From assembly GCF_000716335.1 (NCBI RefSeq), contig NZ_KL591003.1, forward strand, positions 300,257-320,170: DNA of 19,914 bases, read 5' to 3'. The stretch's first letter is position 1. Each line of letters begins with the position of its first letter. This DNA comes from Streptomyces sp. NRRL S-118. GTDB lineage: Bacteria; Actinomycetota; Actinomycetes; Streptomycetales; Streptomycetaceae. The notes under the pieces were generated by a model. The model ran no database searches, was not told where the DNA came from, and worked only from the letters and a program-made list of their open reading frames with translations. A program made the position numbers and the translations under genes. Shown in pieces: positions 6,645 to 13,653 of this stretch.

Positions 6645-6661
6645 GTAGTCTCCTGCTCATG
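6624..6661 (+). promoter_or_regulatory. Promoter of the DHA2-type transporter, likely leaderless
   Basis: The -35 TTGCAT (6624-6629), a 16-bp spacer and the -10 TAGTCT (6646-6651) are followed 7 bp later by ATG 6659. No Shine-Dalgarno sequence is visible. The -35 lies inside the operator palindromes. Confidence 0.6.
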
Positions 6662-8200
6662 ACTTCTCCGCTCACCGTTCCCTCCCCCGCGCCGCAGGAG
6701 CGCTGGAGCCCGCAGCTGTGGGGCACCCTGCTGGTGCTGTGCGCCGCGATGTTCCTCGACGCCCTCGACGTCTCGATGGTCGGTGTCGCCCTGCCGTCCA
6801 TCGGGGCCGACCTCGGCCTGTCCACCGCCACCCTGCAGTGGATCGTCAGCGGCTACATCCTCGGCTACGGCGGCCTGCTGCTGCTCGGCGGCCGCGCCGC
6901 CGACCTGCTCGGCCGCCGCCGCGTCTTCCTCATAGCCCTTGCCGTCTTCGCACTCGCCTCGCTGCTGGGCGGTCTCGTCGACTCCGGCCCGCTGCTGATC
7001 GCCAGCCGCTTCATCAAGGGCCTGAGTGCCGCGTTCACCGCGCCGGCCGGCCTGTCGATCATCACCACCACGTTCAAGGAGGGTCCGCAGCGCAACCGGG
7101 CCCTGTCGATCTACACCACCTGCGCCGCGACCGGCTTCTCCATGGGGCTGGTGCTGTCCGGCCTCCTGACCGAACTGAGCTGGCGCTGGACCATGCTGCT
7201 GCCCGCGCCGGTCGCGCTGATAGCCCTGGCCGTCGGCATCAAGCTCATCCCGCGCAGCCCGCGCGACGACGCCCGCGGCGGCTACGACCTGCCGGGCGCC
7301 GTCACGGGTACGGCGGCGATGCTGCTCCTGGTCTTCACGGTGGTCGAGGCGCCCGAGGCAGGCTGGTCCTCGGCCCGCACCCTGCTGTCGTTCCTGGCCT
7401 CCGCCGTCCTGCTCGCTGTCTTCGTGACCGTCGAGCGCCGCACCGCGAGCCCGCTGCTGCGGCTCGGCGTGCTCCGCTCCGGCACACAGCTGCGGGCGCA
7501 GCTGGGCGCCGCCGCCTTCTTCGGCTCGTACGTCGCCTTCCAGTTCATCGTGACGCAGTACATGCAGTCGCTGCTCGGCTGGAGCGCCCTGCAGACGGCG
7601 CTCGCGTTCCTCCCGGCCGGCGTACTGGTGGCGCTCTCCTCCACCAAGATCGGTGACGTGGTGGACCGGTTCGGCACGCCCCGCGTGATCGCGACCGGCT
7701 TCGCGCTCCTCGTCGTCGCGTACGCGATCTTCCTCCAGGTGGACCTGACGCCGCGGTACGCCGCCGTCATCCTGCCGTCGATGCTGCTGCTGGGCGCGGC
7801 CTGCGCGCTGACCTTCCCCTCGCTCAACATCCAGGCCACGAGCGGCGTCGACGACCACGAGCAGGGCATGGTGTCGGGGCTGCTGAACACCTCGGTCCAG
7901 GTGGGCGGCGCCCTCTTCCTCGCCGTGGTGACCGCCGTCATCACCGCGGGCGGCGCCGAGGGCGGCTCCAAGCAGGAAGTGCTGGACAGCTTCCGGCCCG
8001 GCCTGACCGTGGTGACCGCCATCGCGCTCGCCGGCCTGCTGATCACCCTGACCGGTCTGCGCCGGCGCCGTGCCGGGCAGCCGTCGGTGGTGGTGGCGAA
8101 GTCCCCCGCCGCTGCCGGGGACGCGCACGAGCGGCACGACCACCGGGAGCCGGACGCGCTCCACGGACAGCAGGTCGAAACCGTCGCCGTACGGGACTGA
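6659..8200 (+). CDS. MFS transporter, DHA2-type multidrug exporter
   Basis: This 513-residue protein has the size and hydrophobicity pattern of 14-helix DHA2 drug:H+ antiporters. Motifs include the first-helix FLDALDVSMVGVALPSIGADL (motif D1-like), motif A GRAADLLGRRRVFLIALAVF after helix 2, and the helix-5 region TGFSMGLVLSGLLTELSWRW, which is a weak motif C. A hydrophilic 40-residue C-terminal tail is rich in His/Glu/Asp (HERHDHREPD) and could be a disordered metal-binding or regulatory tail. The gene is divergent from MarR and sits behind MarR-type operators, so induced efflux of an antibiotic or aromatic ligand is the likely role. The substrate is not deducible. ATG 6659 is set by the promoter. 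A very strong hairpin follows the stop. Confidence 0.92.
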   Translation: MTSPLTVPSPAPQERWSPQLWGTLLVLCAAMFLDALDVSMVGVALPSIGADLGLSTATLQWIVSGYILGYGGLLLLGGRAADLLGRRRVFLIALAVFALASLLGGLVDSGPLLIASRFIKGLSAAFTAPAGLSIITTTFKEGPQRNRALSIYTTCAATGFSMGLVLSGLLTELSWRWTMLLPAPVALIALAVGIKLIPRSPRDDARGGYDLPGAVTGTAAMLLLVFTVVEAPEAGWSSARTLLSFLASAVLLAVFVTVERRTASPLLRLGVLRSGTQLRAQLGAAAFFGSYVAFQFIVTQYMQSLLGWSALQTALAFLPAGVLVALSSTKIGDVVDRFGTPRVIATGFALLVVAYAIFLQVDLTPRYAAVILPSMLLLGAACALTFPSLNIQATSGVDDHEQGMVSGLLNTSVQVGGALFLAVVTAVITAGGAEGGSKQEVLDSFRPGLTVVTAIALAGLLITLTGLRRRRAGQPSVVVAKSPAAAGDAHERHDHREPDALHGQQVETVAVRD

Positions 8201-8223
8201 CGCACCGGTTGCGCGATACGCCG

Positions 8224-8266
8224 CCGCGCGGCCGACGGGCGATTTCCTTGCCCGCCGGCCGCGCGG
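8224..8266 (+). terminator. Very strong hairpin after the DHA2-type transporter
   Basis: Bases 8224-8240 pair with 8250-8266 in 16 of 17 positions (one A/C mismatch at 8235/8255) around a 9-nt loop GATTTCCTT. It begins 24 bp after the transporter stop codon and should terminate transcription even without a U-tract. It ends only 18 bp before the ATG of the next gene, so any promoter for that gene overlaps the right arm. Confidence 0.8.
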
Positions 8267-8284
8267 GCGGCGACACTGCGGTGC

Positions 8285-8563
8285 ATGGGCACACGAGATC
8301 AGGCACAACGGGACGCCGTCACCGTCGAGATCGGGTACGCGCTGGTGACCGGCGCGTTCCTCGCGGCGGCGCTCTTCTGTCTGCTCGGCGCGCCCGTGGT
8401 GGTCTTCGGGCTGGACGGCGCCTCGGCCCGCGGAGTGCTGGTCGCGGCCGCCCTCACGGCGTGTGCGGCCTTCGTGCTCCGTGTGACCCGGGTGCTGTGG
8501 GGCTTCACCGGCGCATCGGATCAGCCCGGCCGGCCCGGACGACGCGCCACGCCCGAGTCGTAG
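8285..8563 (+). CDS. Small two-helix membrane protein, DUF6332 family
   Basis: This 92-residue protein has two predicted transmembrane helices (about 19-42, starting ALVTGAFLAAALFCLLGAPV, and 50-70, LVAAALTACAAFVLRVTRVL) joined by a short GLDGASARG loop, with charged termini. I recognise it as resembling the Streptomyces DUF6332 proteins, whose function is unknown. ATG 8285 lacks a clear ribosome binding site. GACACT at 8272-8277 lies 7 bp upstream and TTGCCC at 8248-8253 is 18 bp further, which would be a leaderless promoter, but both lie on or beside the right arm of the preceding hairpin. Alternatively it is transcribed by read-through from the transporter. Codon use looks coding throughout. 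Confidence 0.8.
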   Translation: MGTRDQAQRDAVTVEIGYALVTGAFLAAALFCLLGAPVVVFGLDGASARGVLVAAALTACAAFVLRVTRVLWGFTGASDQPGRPGRRATPES

Positions 8564-8998
8564 GCCGGCCCCGCGAGTCAGGCGGCGGCGGAGCGGCGAT
8601 CGCGGGTGCAGACTTCACCATTCCGTGCAGCCTGTTGCGTCGACGCACGGGGCCCGGCGCGCCCCAGGCCGACCCCGAGCGTGCGACCGACGACCACCGC
8701 CGGTACTGGTGACCGGGACCGGGGTCGGGGGCGCGTGTCCGGGCCCGGGGTCGGGGGCGCGTGTCCGGGCCCGGGGTCGGGGGCGCGTGTCCGGGCCCGG
8801 GGTCGGGGGCGCGTGTCCGGGCCGCGCCCCCCGGACCGTCGCACCTGGCACCGTCGCCCCCGGGGACCATCGGCCCTGGAACCGTCGGCTTCAAAGCCCG
8901 TTTCCGCTGGAGACCGTCGACTCAGCCGACTCAAGAGACCATCGACTGAAGAGACCGCCGGCCTGAACGATGGGCCGGGGACGCCGTCCGGATCCGGC
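8564..8998. other. 435-bp convergent gap, mostly repeat
   Basis: The gap lies between the convergent DUF6332 gene and the TetR gene. Its centre is the 26-bp tandem array at 8713-8823. The flanks have short related words such as GACCGTCG and GACCATCG (8830-8945), recurring about every 20 bp in degenerate form. Open frames run through in all directions but lack starts with ribosome binding sites, and the 26-bp period breaks frame. I see no gene and no clear terminator other than the palindromic array itself. Confidence 0.6.
8713..8823. repeat. Four-copy 26-bp tandem array, G-rich on the plus strand
   Basis: Units begin at 8725, 8751, 8777 and 8803, an exact 26-bp period. The first three are identical and the fourth matches for about 19 bases. 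A partial unit with one mismatch precedes them at 8713-8724. Each unit contains runs of five and four G and the palindrome CCGGGCCCGG. Because 26 is not a multiple of three, this is not a protein repeat. There are no unique spacers, so it is not CRISPR. Confidence 0.92.
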
Positions 8999-9691
8999 TC
9001 AGCGCATGAGCCCCACATCCCGCCCGAGGCGGGCGACCGCGTGCCCGAAGAACACGTCCCGCTCCTCGACGACCCGGTTGAACTGGCCGAACACCTCGAA
9101 GGAGATCAGCCCGAAGAGCTGCGACCAGGCCGAGACGAGTGCGACGACAAGTGCCGGTGGCAGGCCGGGGGCGATGTCGGCGGTGAGCCGGTGCGCCTCG
9201 GGGCGCAGCTCCTCGGCAAGCGGCGGGAGCGCCACACCGTCGCCACGGTAGGCGTCGCGGGCTACGGAGATGAGCACGAGCCCGACCCGGGACGCCGGCT
9301 CGATGGTGGCGCTCGGGGCGGTGTAACCGGGTACCGGGGAGCCGTAGATCAGCGCGTACTCGTGGGGGTGCGCCACGGCCCAGCGGCGTACGGCGGTGCA
9401 GACGGCCACCCAGCGGGCGAGCGGGCCGGCGTCCGGTTCCGCGGCGGCGAGTCCTTCCTCGGCGGCGGCGCCGATCGCGTCGTACGCGTCGACGATGAGC
9501 GCGGTCAGGAGGTCGTCCCGACTCGGGAAGTAGCGGTAGAGCGCGGAGGACACCATGCCGAGCTCACGGGCGACGGCGCGGAGGGACAGTTTGGCGGCCC
9601 CTTCGGCGGCGAGCTGCTTGCGCGCCTCGTCCTTGATGGCGGCAGTGATTTCCACGCGCGCACGGGCGCGGGCTCCTTGAACGCTGGTCAT
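8999..9691 (-). CDS. TetR/AcrR-family regulator with WHG-type C-terminal domain
   Basis: This 230-residue protein has an N-terminal TetR helix-turn-helix (about 36-67: LSLRAVARELGMVSSALYRY then FPSRDDLLTALI). The C-terminal ligand/dimer domain has the VAVCTAVRRWAVAHPHEYALIYGSP and WSQLFGLISFEVFGQF features of the WHG-type TetR C-terminal family. It is divergent from a deazaflavin-dependent nitroreductase at 10013. The same GAGCA-G-TGCTC palindrome occurs beside both genes, so it probably represses itself and the reductase until a ligand binds. ATG 9691 follows CACACT by 6 bp with no ribosome binding site, suggesting a leaderless transcript. The ligand is unknown. Confidence 0.92.
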   Translation of the reverse strand: MTSVQGARARARVEITAAIKDEARKQLAAEGAAKLSLRAVARELGMVSSALYRYFPSRDDLLTALIVDAYDAIGAAAEEGLAAAEPDAGPLARWVAVCTAVRRWAVAHPHEYALIYGSPVPGYTAPSATIEPASRVGLVLISVARDAYRGDGVALPPLAEELRPEAHRLTADIAPGLPPALVVALVSAWSQLFGLISFEVFGQFNRVVEERDVFFGHAVARLGRDVGLMR

Positions 9692-9697
9692 GGGGTC

Positions 9698-9723
9698 AGT
9701 GTGCCATCGAGTGAGCAGTGCTC
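9698..9723 (-). promoter_or_regulatory. tetR promoter with operator palindrome
   Basis: On the minus strand CACACT (9703-9698) lies 6 bp before the ATG at 9691, in the position of a -10 for a leaderless mRNA. The perfect palindrome GAGCA-G-TGCTC at 9713-9723 covers the spacer and reaches the expected -35, where a TetR repressor would block its own promoter. Confidence 0.6.
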
Positions 9724-9872
9724 CGGTACGAGATCAGCGATCCGGACGAGAGCGGCGAGCGGCGATCAGGGCAGCACTTCAGGACCGGCGCGGCGGTCGG
9801 AGATTGATGCGGCGATAGAGAGGGAGCGGCAATCCGCGCTGAGATCAGCAGTCCAAAAGGAGAGCGCCGCTC

Positions 9873-9902
9873 TTGCTTTGGATCATCGCTCGCGTGCACA
9901 CT
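9873..9902 (+). promoter_or_regulatory. Nitroreductase promoter
   Basis: A -35 TTGCTT (9873-9878), an 18-bp spacer and a -10 CACACT (9897-9902), the same hexamer as on the tetR side. Transcription would start near 9909 and give a leader of about 100 nt before the ATG at 10013. Confidence 0.5.
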
Positions 9903-9928
9903 GTTCTCAAGCGAGAGCAGTGCTCTCG
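9901..9928. promoter_or_regulatory. TetR operator at the nitroreductase promoter
   Basis: The 17-bp palindrome CGAGAGCA-G-TGCTCTCG (9912-9928) contains the 11-bp core present at 9713-9723. An additional half-site, CTGTTCTC (9901-9908), is the reverse complement of GAGAGCAG with one mismatch. The site begins at the predicted transcription start, suitable for repression. Confidence 0.7.
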
Positions 9929-10012
9929 TAACGCTCCGCCGCGCCACTCCTTCCACGCCACCGCGCCGCCGCCCACCACCGCTGCCACCTCCGCCCGCGA
10001 AAGGACCCACCC

Positions 10013-10504
10013 ATGCCTCCCACGCCGTCGTCGCCATCGCCGTCCCCGTCGCCGTCCCCGTCGAACCACGTCATCAAGCCAGGCTGGTTCACCGTCCACG
10101 TCCTCAACCGGATCGTCAGCTGGCTGACCCGTCGCGGTATCAGCGTCTGGGGTTCACGCGTCCTCGCCGTCCGCGGACGCAAGAGCGGCGAGTGGCGCCG
10201 TACGCCCGTCAACCTGCTCACACTCGACGGGAATCATTACCTCGTCGCCCCGCGCGGCCACGTCCAATGGACGCACAACATGCGTGCGGCGGGCGGGGGC
10301 GAGCTGCACCTCGGGAAGCGCGTTCAGGCGTTCACGGCGCAGGAAGTCCCGGACGAGGACAAGCCCGCCCTGCTGCGCGCCTACCTCAAGCGCTGGAAGG
10401 CGGAGGTCGGCGTGTTCTTCGGCGGCGTGGGGCCGGACGCGTCGGACCCGGAGCTGCGCGCCATCGCGCCCAAGCATCCCGTCTTCCGGATCACCCTCGG
10501 CTGA
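10013..10504 (+). CDS. F420/deazaflavin-dependent nitroreductase family protein (Ddn-like)
   Basis: This 163-residue protein resembles the Ddn (Rv3547) family of F420H2-dependent quinone/nitro reductases, which are split-barrel proteins. Family words are VLAVRGRKSGEWRRTPVNLL (50-69), YLVAPRGHVQWTHNMRAAG (76-94) and the C-terminal HPVFRITLG. The first 18 residues are a low-complexity (SP)n run encoded by a CCGTCG-type hexanucleotide repeat (10025-10063). The known family reduces menaquinone or nitro compounds with F420H2, often as protection against redox stress. ATG 10013 follows AAAGGA at 10000-10005 with 7-nt spacing. Expression is probably controlled by the divergent TetR. The gene is convergent with the geranylgeranyl reductase-like flavoprotein, another possible isoprenoid-quinone enzyme. 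The substrate is inferred only at family level. Confidence 0.9.
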   Translation: MPPTPSSPSPSPSPSPSNHVIKPGWFTVHVLNRIVSWLTRRGISVWGSRVLAVRGRKSGEWRRTPVNLLTLDGNHYLVAPRGHVQWTHNMRAAGGGELHLGKRVQAFTAQEVPDEDKPALLRAYLKRWKAEVGVFFGGVGPDASDPELRAIAPKHPVFRITLG

Positions 10505-10563
10505 TCCGTAAGACCAACGCCCGAACCGCCCGGGCCGCCTGAGCCGTCCGACACCCACCGACC

Positions 10564-10600
10564 GCCACCCGGCACCCACCCGACAGCCACCCGGCACCCA
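10564..10600. repeat. 15-bp direct repeat in the convergent gap
   Basis: GCCACCCGGCACCCA occurs at 10564-10578 and 10586-10600 (22-bp period) in the 203-bp gap between the convergent nitroreductase and flavoprotein genes. The rest of the gap is C-rich on the plus strand, with GCCCGGGC at about 10529-10536 and a (CCCACGC)-like run near 10655-10675. No clear terminator stem was identified. Confidence 0.75.
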
Positions 10601-10707
10601 ACCTTCGGCCGCGTGCCCGACCGGTCGGCCATTCCCACGCGCACGCCCGCGCCCTGCCCACGCCCACACCCACAGGGTCCCGGGCCGACGACAAGCCGGC
10701 CGGCAGG

Positions 10708-11940
10708 TCAGCCCGCGCGCCCGGGGCCGCGCCGGTCCAGCGCCTCCAGCGCCCGCCTGGCCATGCCGTGCGAGCTGATGAGCCCCGCCAGCGTGGTCAC
10801 GCCGCGCGTGATGTCCGCGAACGCGTGCCACGCGGGCCTGAAGCCGGTGAGAACCGCGTGCAGCAGGCCGGGCCGCCGCTCGAACAGCGTGAGCATCCGC
10901 CGCCCGACCGCCATCTCCACCCCCAGCCCGGACTTGATGGCGAAGGCGTAGTTCAGCGCCTGGCGCCGCGCGTCCACGGCGTCGGGTGCCTCGGCGATCC
11001 GCACCGCCCACTCGCCCGCCAGCCGGCCGGAGCGCAGGGCGTACGAGATGCCCTCGCGCGTCCACGGCTCCAGCAGCCCCGCCGCGTCCCCGCAGACCAG
11101 GACCCGCCCGCGGGACAGCGGCGAGTCATCGGTTCGGCACCGGGTCAGGTGCCCCGACGAGATGGCCGGCTCGAAACCCGCGAGTCCGAGCCGCGCGATG
11201 AAGTCCTCCAGGTACCGCTTGGTCGCGGCACCCTCGCCGCGCGCCGAGATGACTCCGACGGTCAGGGTGTCCCCCTTCGGGAACACCCACCCGTAACTGC
11301 CCGGCATCGGGCCCCAGTCGATGAGCACCCGCCCTGCCCAGTCCTCCGCGACCGTCGACGGCACGGGGATCTCCGCCTCCAGGCCGAGGTCGACCTGGTC
11401 GAGCTTGACGCCCACGTGTGCCCCTATGCGGCTGGCGCTGCCGTCCGCACCGACGACCGCCCGCGCGAGCACGACCTCCCCGTCGGCCAGGACGACCGCG
11501 ACCGTGCGCCGGTCCGGCACCGCGGAGCCGTGCTGCTCGACGCGCGCCACCGTCACCCCGCTCCGCAGCTCGGCGCCCGCCTTCTGCGCCTGCTCCACCA
11601 GGCCGGCGTCGAACTCCGGCCGGTTGATGAGCCCGAAGAGCATGCGCTTGGAGCGCCGTGTGCGGGGGAAACGGCCGTTCAGCGAGAACGTGACGGCATG
11701 CACCCGGTCCAGCAGCGGCAGTTCGAAGCCGGGCGGCAGCGCGTCGCGCGACGGCCCGATGATTCCGCCGCCGCACGTCTTGTAACGGGGCAGCTCGGCC
11801 TTCTCGAGCAGGAGCACCCGGCGGCCCGCGACGGCCGCCGCGTAGGCCGCGGAGGCTCCGGCCGGTCCGGCGCCGACCACGACGACATCCCATACCGGCG
11901 CCTCGTACTCGTTACCGGCGTCTGCGTTCTCGCTGCTCAC
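10708..11940 (-). CDS. Geranylgeranyl reductase family FAD-dependent oxidoreductase
   Basis: This 410-residue flavoprotein is of the geranylgeranyl reductase family, which reduces double bonds in isoprenoid chains (archaeal lipids, chlorophyll phytyl, menaquinone side chains). The N-terminal Rossmann motif is VVVVGAGPAGASAAYAAAVAG (about 19-39), followed by LLLEK (43-47) and the family signature PRYKTCGGGI (51-60). The second FAD motif VLVCGDAAGLLEPWTREGIS lies around two thirds along. I chose GTG 11940 because homologues I recall begin with a similar SSENADAG sequence. The frame continues to 12078 but the extra residues are Arg-rich and non-conserved. It is divergent from the M20 dipeptidase with a 187-bp spacer, in which TAGGAT (minus, near 12024) is a weak -10 candidate. 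A role in partially saturating menaquinone is plausible for Streptomyces but inferred. Confidence 0.9.
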   Translation of the reverse strand: MSSENADAGNEYEAPVWDVVVVGAGPAGASAAYAAAVAGRRVLLLEKAELPRYKTCGGGIIGPSRDALPPGFELPLLDRVHAVTFSLNGRFPRTRRSKRMLFGLINRPEFDAGLVEQAQKAGAELRSGVTVARVEQHGSAVPDRRTVAVVLADGEVVLARAVVGADGSASRIGAHVGVKLDQVDLGLEAEIPVPSTVAEDWAGRVLIDWGPMPGSYGWVFPKGDTLTVGVISARGEGAATKRYLEDFIARLGLAGFEPAISSGHLTRCRTDDSPLSRGRVLVCGDAAGLLEPWTREGISYALRSGRLAGEWAVRIAEAPDAVDARRQALNYAFAIKSGLGVEMAVGRRMLTLFERRPGLLHAVLTGFRPAWHAFADITRGVTTLAGLISSHGMARRALEALDRRGPGRAG

Positions 11941-12127
11941 GATGTGCTTCTGCTCCCGTCCCGAACTGGTCCCGCGTTCCCACCGGTCCGACCTCGTGAC
12001 CCGATGATCTCGACCGCATCCTACGGCTCGGGCGCGCCCCGCCCCTGTGGGAGGATCGGACCTGCGTTCGCCGTACAAGAACGGTCACCCCGTCAGTCAC
12101 AACGTCGCACCCACGAGGAGCGTGCCC

Positions 12128-13516
12128 ATGTCCGCCACCGCCGGCCACCCGATCGCCGCGCAGATCGCCGAGACCGTCGCATCCCTGATGCCTCGGGCGA
12201 AGGAGGAGCTCGCGGAGCTCGTGGCGTTCCGGTCGGTGGCGGACGCGGAGCAGTTCCCGCCGAGCGAGTGCCGGGCCGCCGCGGCCTGGGTGGCGGACGC
12301 CCTGTGCGCGGAGGACTTCCAGGACGTCGCCGTACTGGACACACCGGACGGTTCGCAGGCGGTGTACGGCTACCTGCCCGGCCCGCAGGGGGCGCCGACC
12401 GTCCTGCTGTACGCGCACTACGACGTGCAGCCGCCGCTGGACCTGGCGGGCTGGGACACCCCGCCGTTCGAGCTGACCGAGCGCGAGGACGGCCGCTGGT
12501 ACGGGCGGGGCGCAGCCGACTGCAAGGGCGGCTTCATCATGCACCTGCTCGCGCTGCGCGCCCTCAAGGCGAACGGCGGCATACCGGTGGGCGTCAAGGT
12601 GATCGCCGAGGGCTCCGAGGAGCAGGGCACGGGCGGTCTGGAGCGGTACGCGGAGCAGCACCCGGAGCTGCTGGCCGCCGACACGATCGTGATCGGTGAC
12701 GCCGGGAACTTCAGGGTCGGGCTGCCGACCGTGACGGCGTCGCTGCGCGGGATGACGATGCTGCGGGTCCAGGTGGACACGCTGGCGGGCAACCTGCACT
12801 CGGGGCTCTTCGGCGGGGCCGCACCGGACGCGCTGGCGGCGCTCATCCGGGTCCTGGACTCGCTGCGGGCCGAGGACGGGTCGACGTCCGTGGACGGGCT
12901 GGAGGCGGACGGCCGGTGGCAGGGCCTCCAGTACCCGGAGGAGGACTTCCGCAGGGACGCGAAGGTCCTGGACGGGGTGGAGCTCATCGGTGGCGGCACG
13001 ATCGCCGACCGGCTGTGGGCCCGCCCGGCCGTCACGGTCATCGGCATCGACTGCCCTCCGGTGGTGGGAGCGACGCCGTCGGTGCAGTCCACCGCGCGCG
13101 CCCAGATCAGTCTGCGGGTGCCGCCGGGCCAGGACGCCGCGGAGGCGACGAAACTGCTGACGGCGCACCTGGAGGCGCACACGCCGTGGGGCGCACGGGT
13201 GACCGTGGAGCAGGTGGGGCAGGGCCAGCCGTTCCAGGCGGACGTCACGAGCCCGGCGTACACGTCGATGGCCGAGGCGCTGCGCATCGCGTACCCGGGT
13301 CAGGAGATGCAGACCGCGGGCATGGGCGGCTCGATCCCGCTGTGCAACACGCTGGCATCGTTGTACCCGGAGGCGGAGATCCTGCTGATCGGCCTGAGTG
13401 AGCCGGAGGCACGGATCCACGCCGTCAACGAGAGCGTCTCGCCGCAGGAACTGGAGCGGATGTCCGTCGCGGAGGCGCACTTCCTGCTGAACTACGCCCG
13501 CGCGCAGCACGGCTGA
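12128..13516 (+). CDS. M20-family dipeptidase (CNDP/PepV-like metallopeptidase)
   Basis: This 462-residue cytosolic zinc peptidase has all the expected di-zinc ligands and catalytic residues of M20: His97 and Asp99 in YAHYDVQPP, bridging Asp131 in GRGAADCKG, Glu164/Glu165 in EGSEEQG, Asp191 in IGDAGN and His431 in ARIHAVNES. The lid-domain histidine GNLHSGLFGG (His224) is also present. HYDVQPP and GxGxIPL-like MGGSIPLCNT mark it as the dipeptidase branch (carnosinase-like/PepV) rather than ArgE or DapE. It should cleave dipeptides or related amides with broad specificity. ATG 12128 has GAGGAG at 12115-12120. The in-frame upstream start at 12047 lacks one and adds non-conserved residues. The gene stands alone between a divergent flavoprotein and a downstream hairpin. 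Confidence 0.94.
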   Translation: MSATAGHPIAAQIAETVASLMPRAKEELAELVAFRSVADAEQFPPSECRAAAAWVADALCAEDFQDVAVLDTPDGSQAVYGYLPGPQGAPTVLLYAHYDVQPPLDLAGWDTPPFELTEREDGRWYGRGAADCKGGFIMHLLALRALKANGGIPVGVKVIAEGSEEQGTGGLERYAEQHPELLAADTIVIGDAGNFRVGLPTVTASLRGMTMLRVQVDTLAGNLHSGLFGGAAPDALAALIRVLDSLRAEDGSTSVDGLEADGRWQGLQYPEEDFRRDAKVLDGVELIGGGTIADRLWARPAVTVIGIDCPPVVGATPSVQSTARAQISLRVPPGQDAAEATKLLTAHLEAHTPWGARVTVEQVGQGQPFQADVTSPAYTSMAEALRIAYPGQEMQTAGMGGSIPLCNTLASLYPEAEILLIGLSEPEARIHAVNESVSPQELERMSVAEAHFLLNYARAQHG

Positions 13517-13528
13517 GCCGAGTCGAGT

Positions 13529-13570
13529 CGTCCCGGCGGGACGTCGGGCGGACCCGGTGCCATGACCGGG
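13529..13570 (+). terminator. Two hairpins after the dipeptidase gene
   Basis: CGTCCC (13529-13534) pairs with GGGACG (13538-13543) around GGC, and CCCGGT (13553-13558) pairs with ACCGGG (13565-13570) around a 6-nt loop. They begin 12 bp after the stop codon and precede the start of the MBL gene. They probably form the dipeptidase terminator. Confidence 0.6.
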
Positions 13571-13638
13571 CCCGTACACACCGCCGGGCTCCGCTCTGCT
13601 CGTGGCTAAGAAGGAGGCGTCGGCCGGGCGCCGGTGCG

Positions 13639-13653
13639 TACGGTCGCCGCATG
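13639..13653 (+). promoter_or_regulatory. Possible -10 of a leaderless MBL-fold gene
   Basis: TACGGT (13639-13644) lies 6 bp before ATG 13651. No ribosome binding site immediately precedes the ATG; AAGGAGG at 13611-13617 is too far away. No matching -35 is evident. Confidence 0.4.

Larger units (their letters stand above)
9692..10012. other. Divergent regulatory region between TetR and nitroreductase
   Basis: This 321-bp gap holds the tetR promoter, two GAGCA-G-TGCTC operators and the nitroreductase promoter. A perfect GCTGA-GA-TCAGC palindrome lies at 9838-9849, upstream of the reductase -35, and GAGATCAGC recurs at 9730 and 9841. It is less GC-rich than the flanking genes. I see no small gene in it. 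Confidence 0.6.

Noticed and set aside
6614..8308. 564-codon minus-strand frame antisense to the DHA2-type transporter
   Set aside because: Composition is a mirror of a hydrophobic membrane protein; no start signal or family match.
11941..12078. Longer N-terminus for the geranylgeranyl reductase-like gene
   Set aside because: The added residues are Arg/Gly-rich and precede the conserved SSENADAG start; no ribosome binding site supports 12078.
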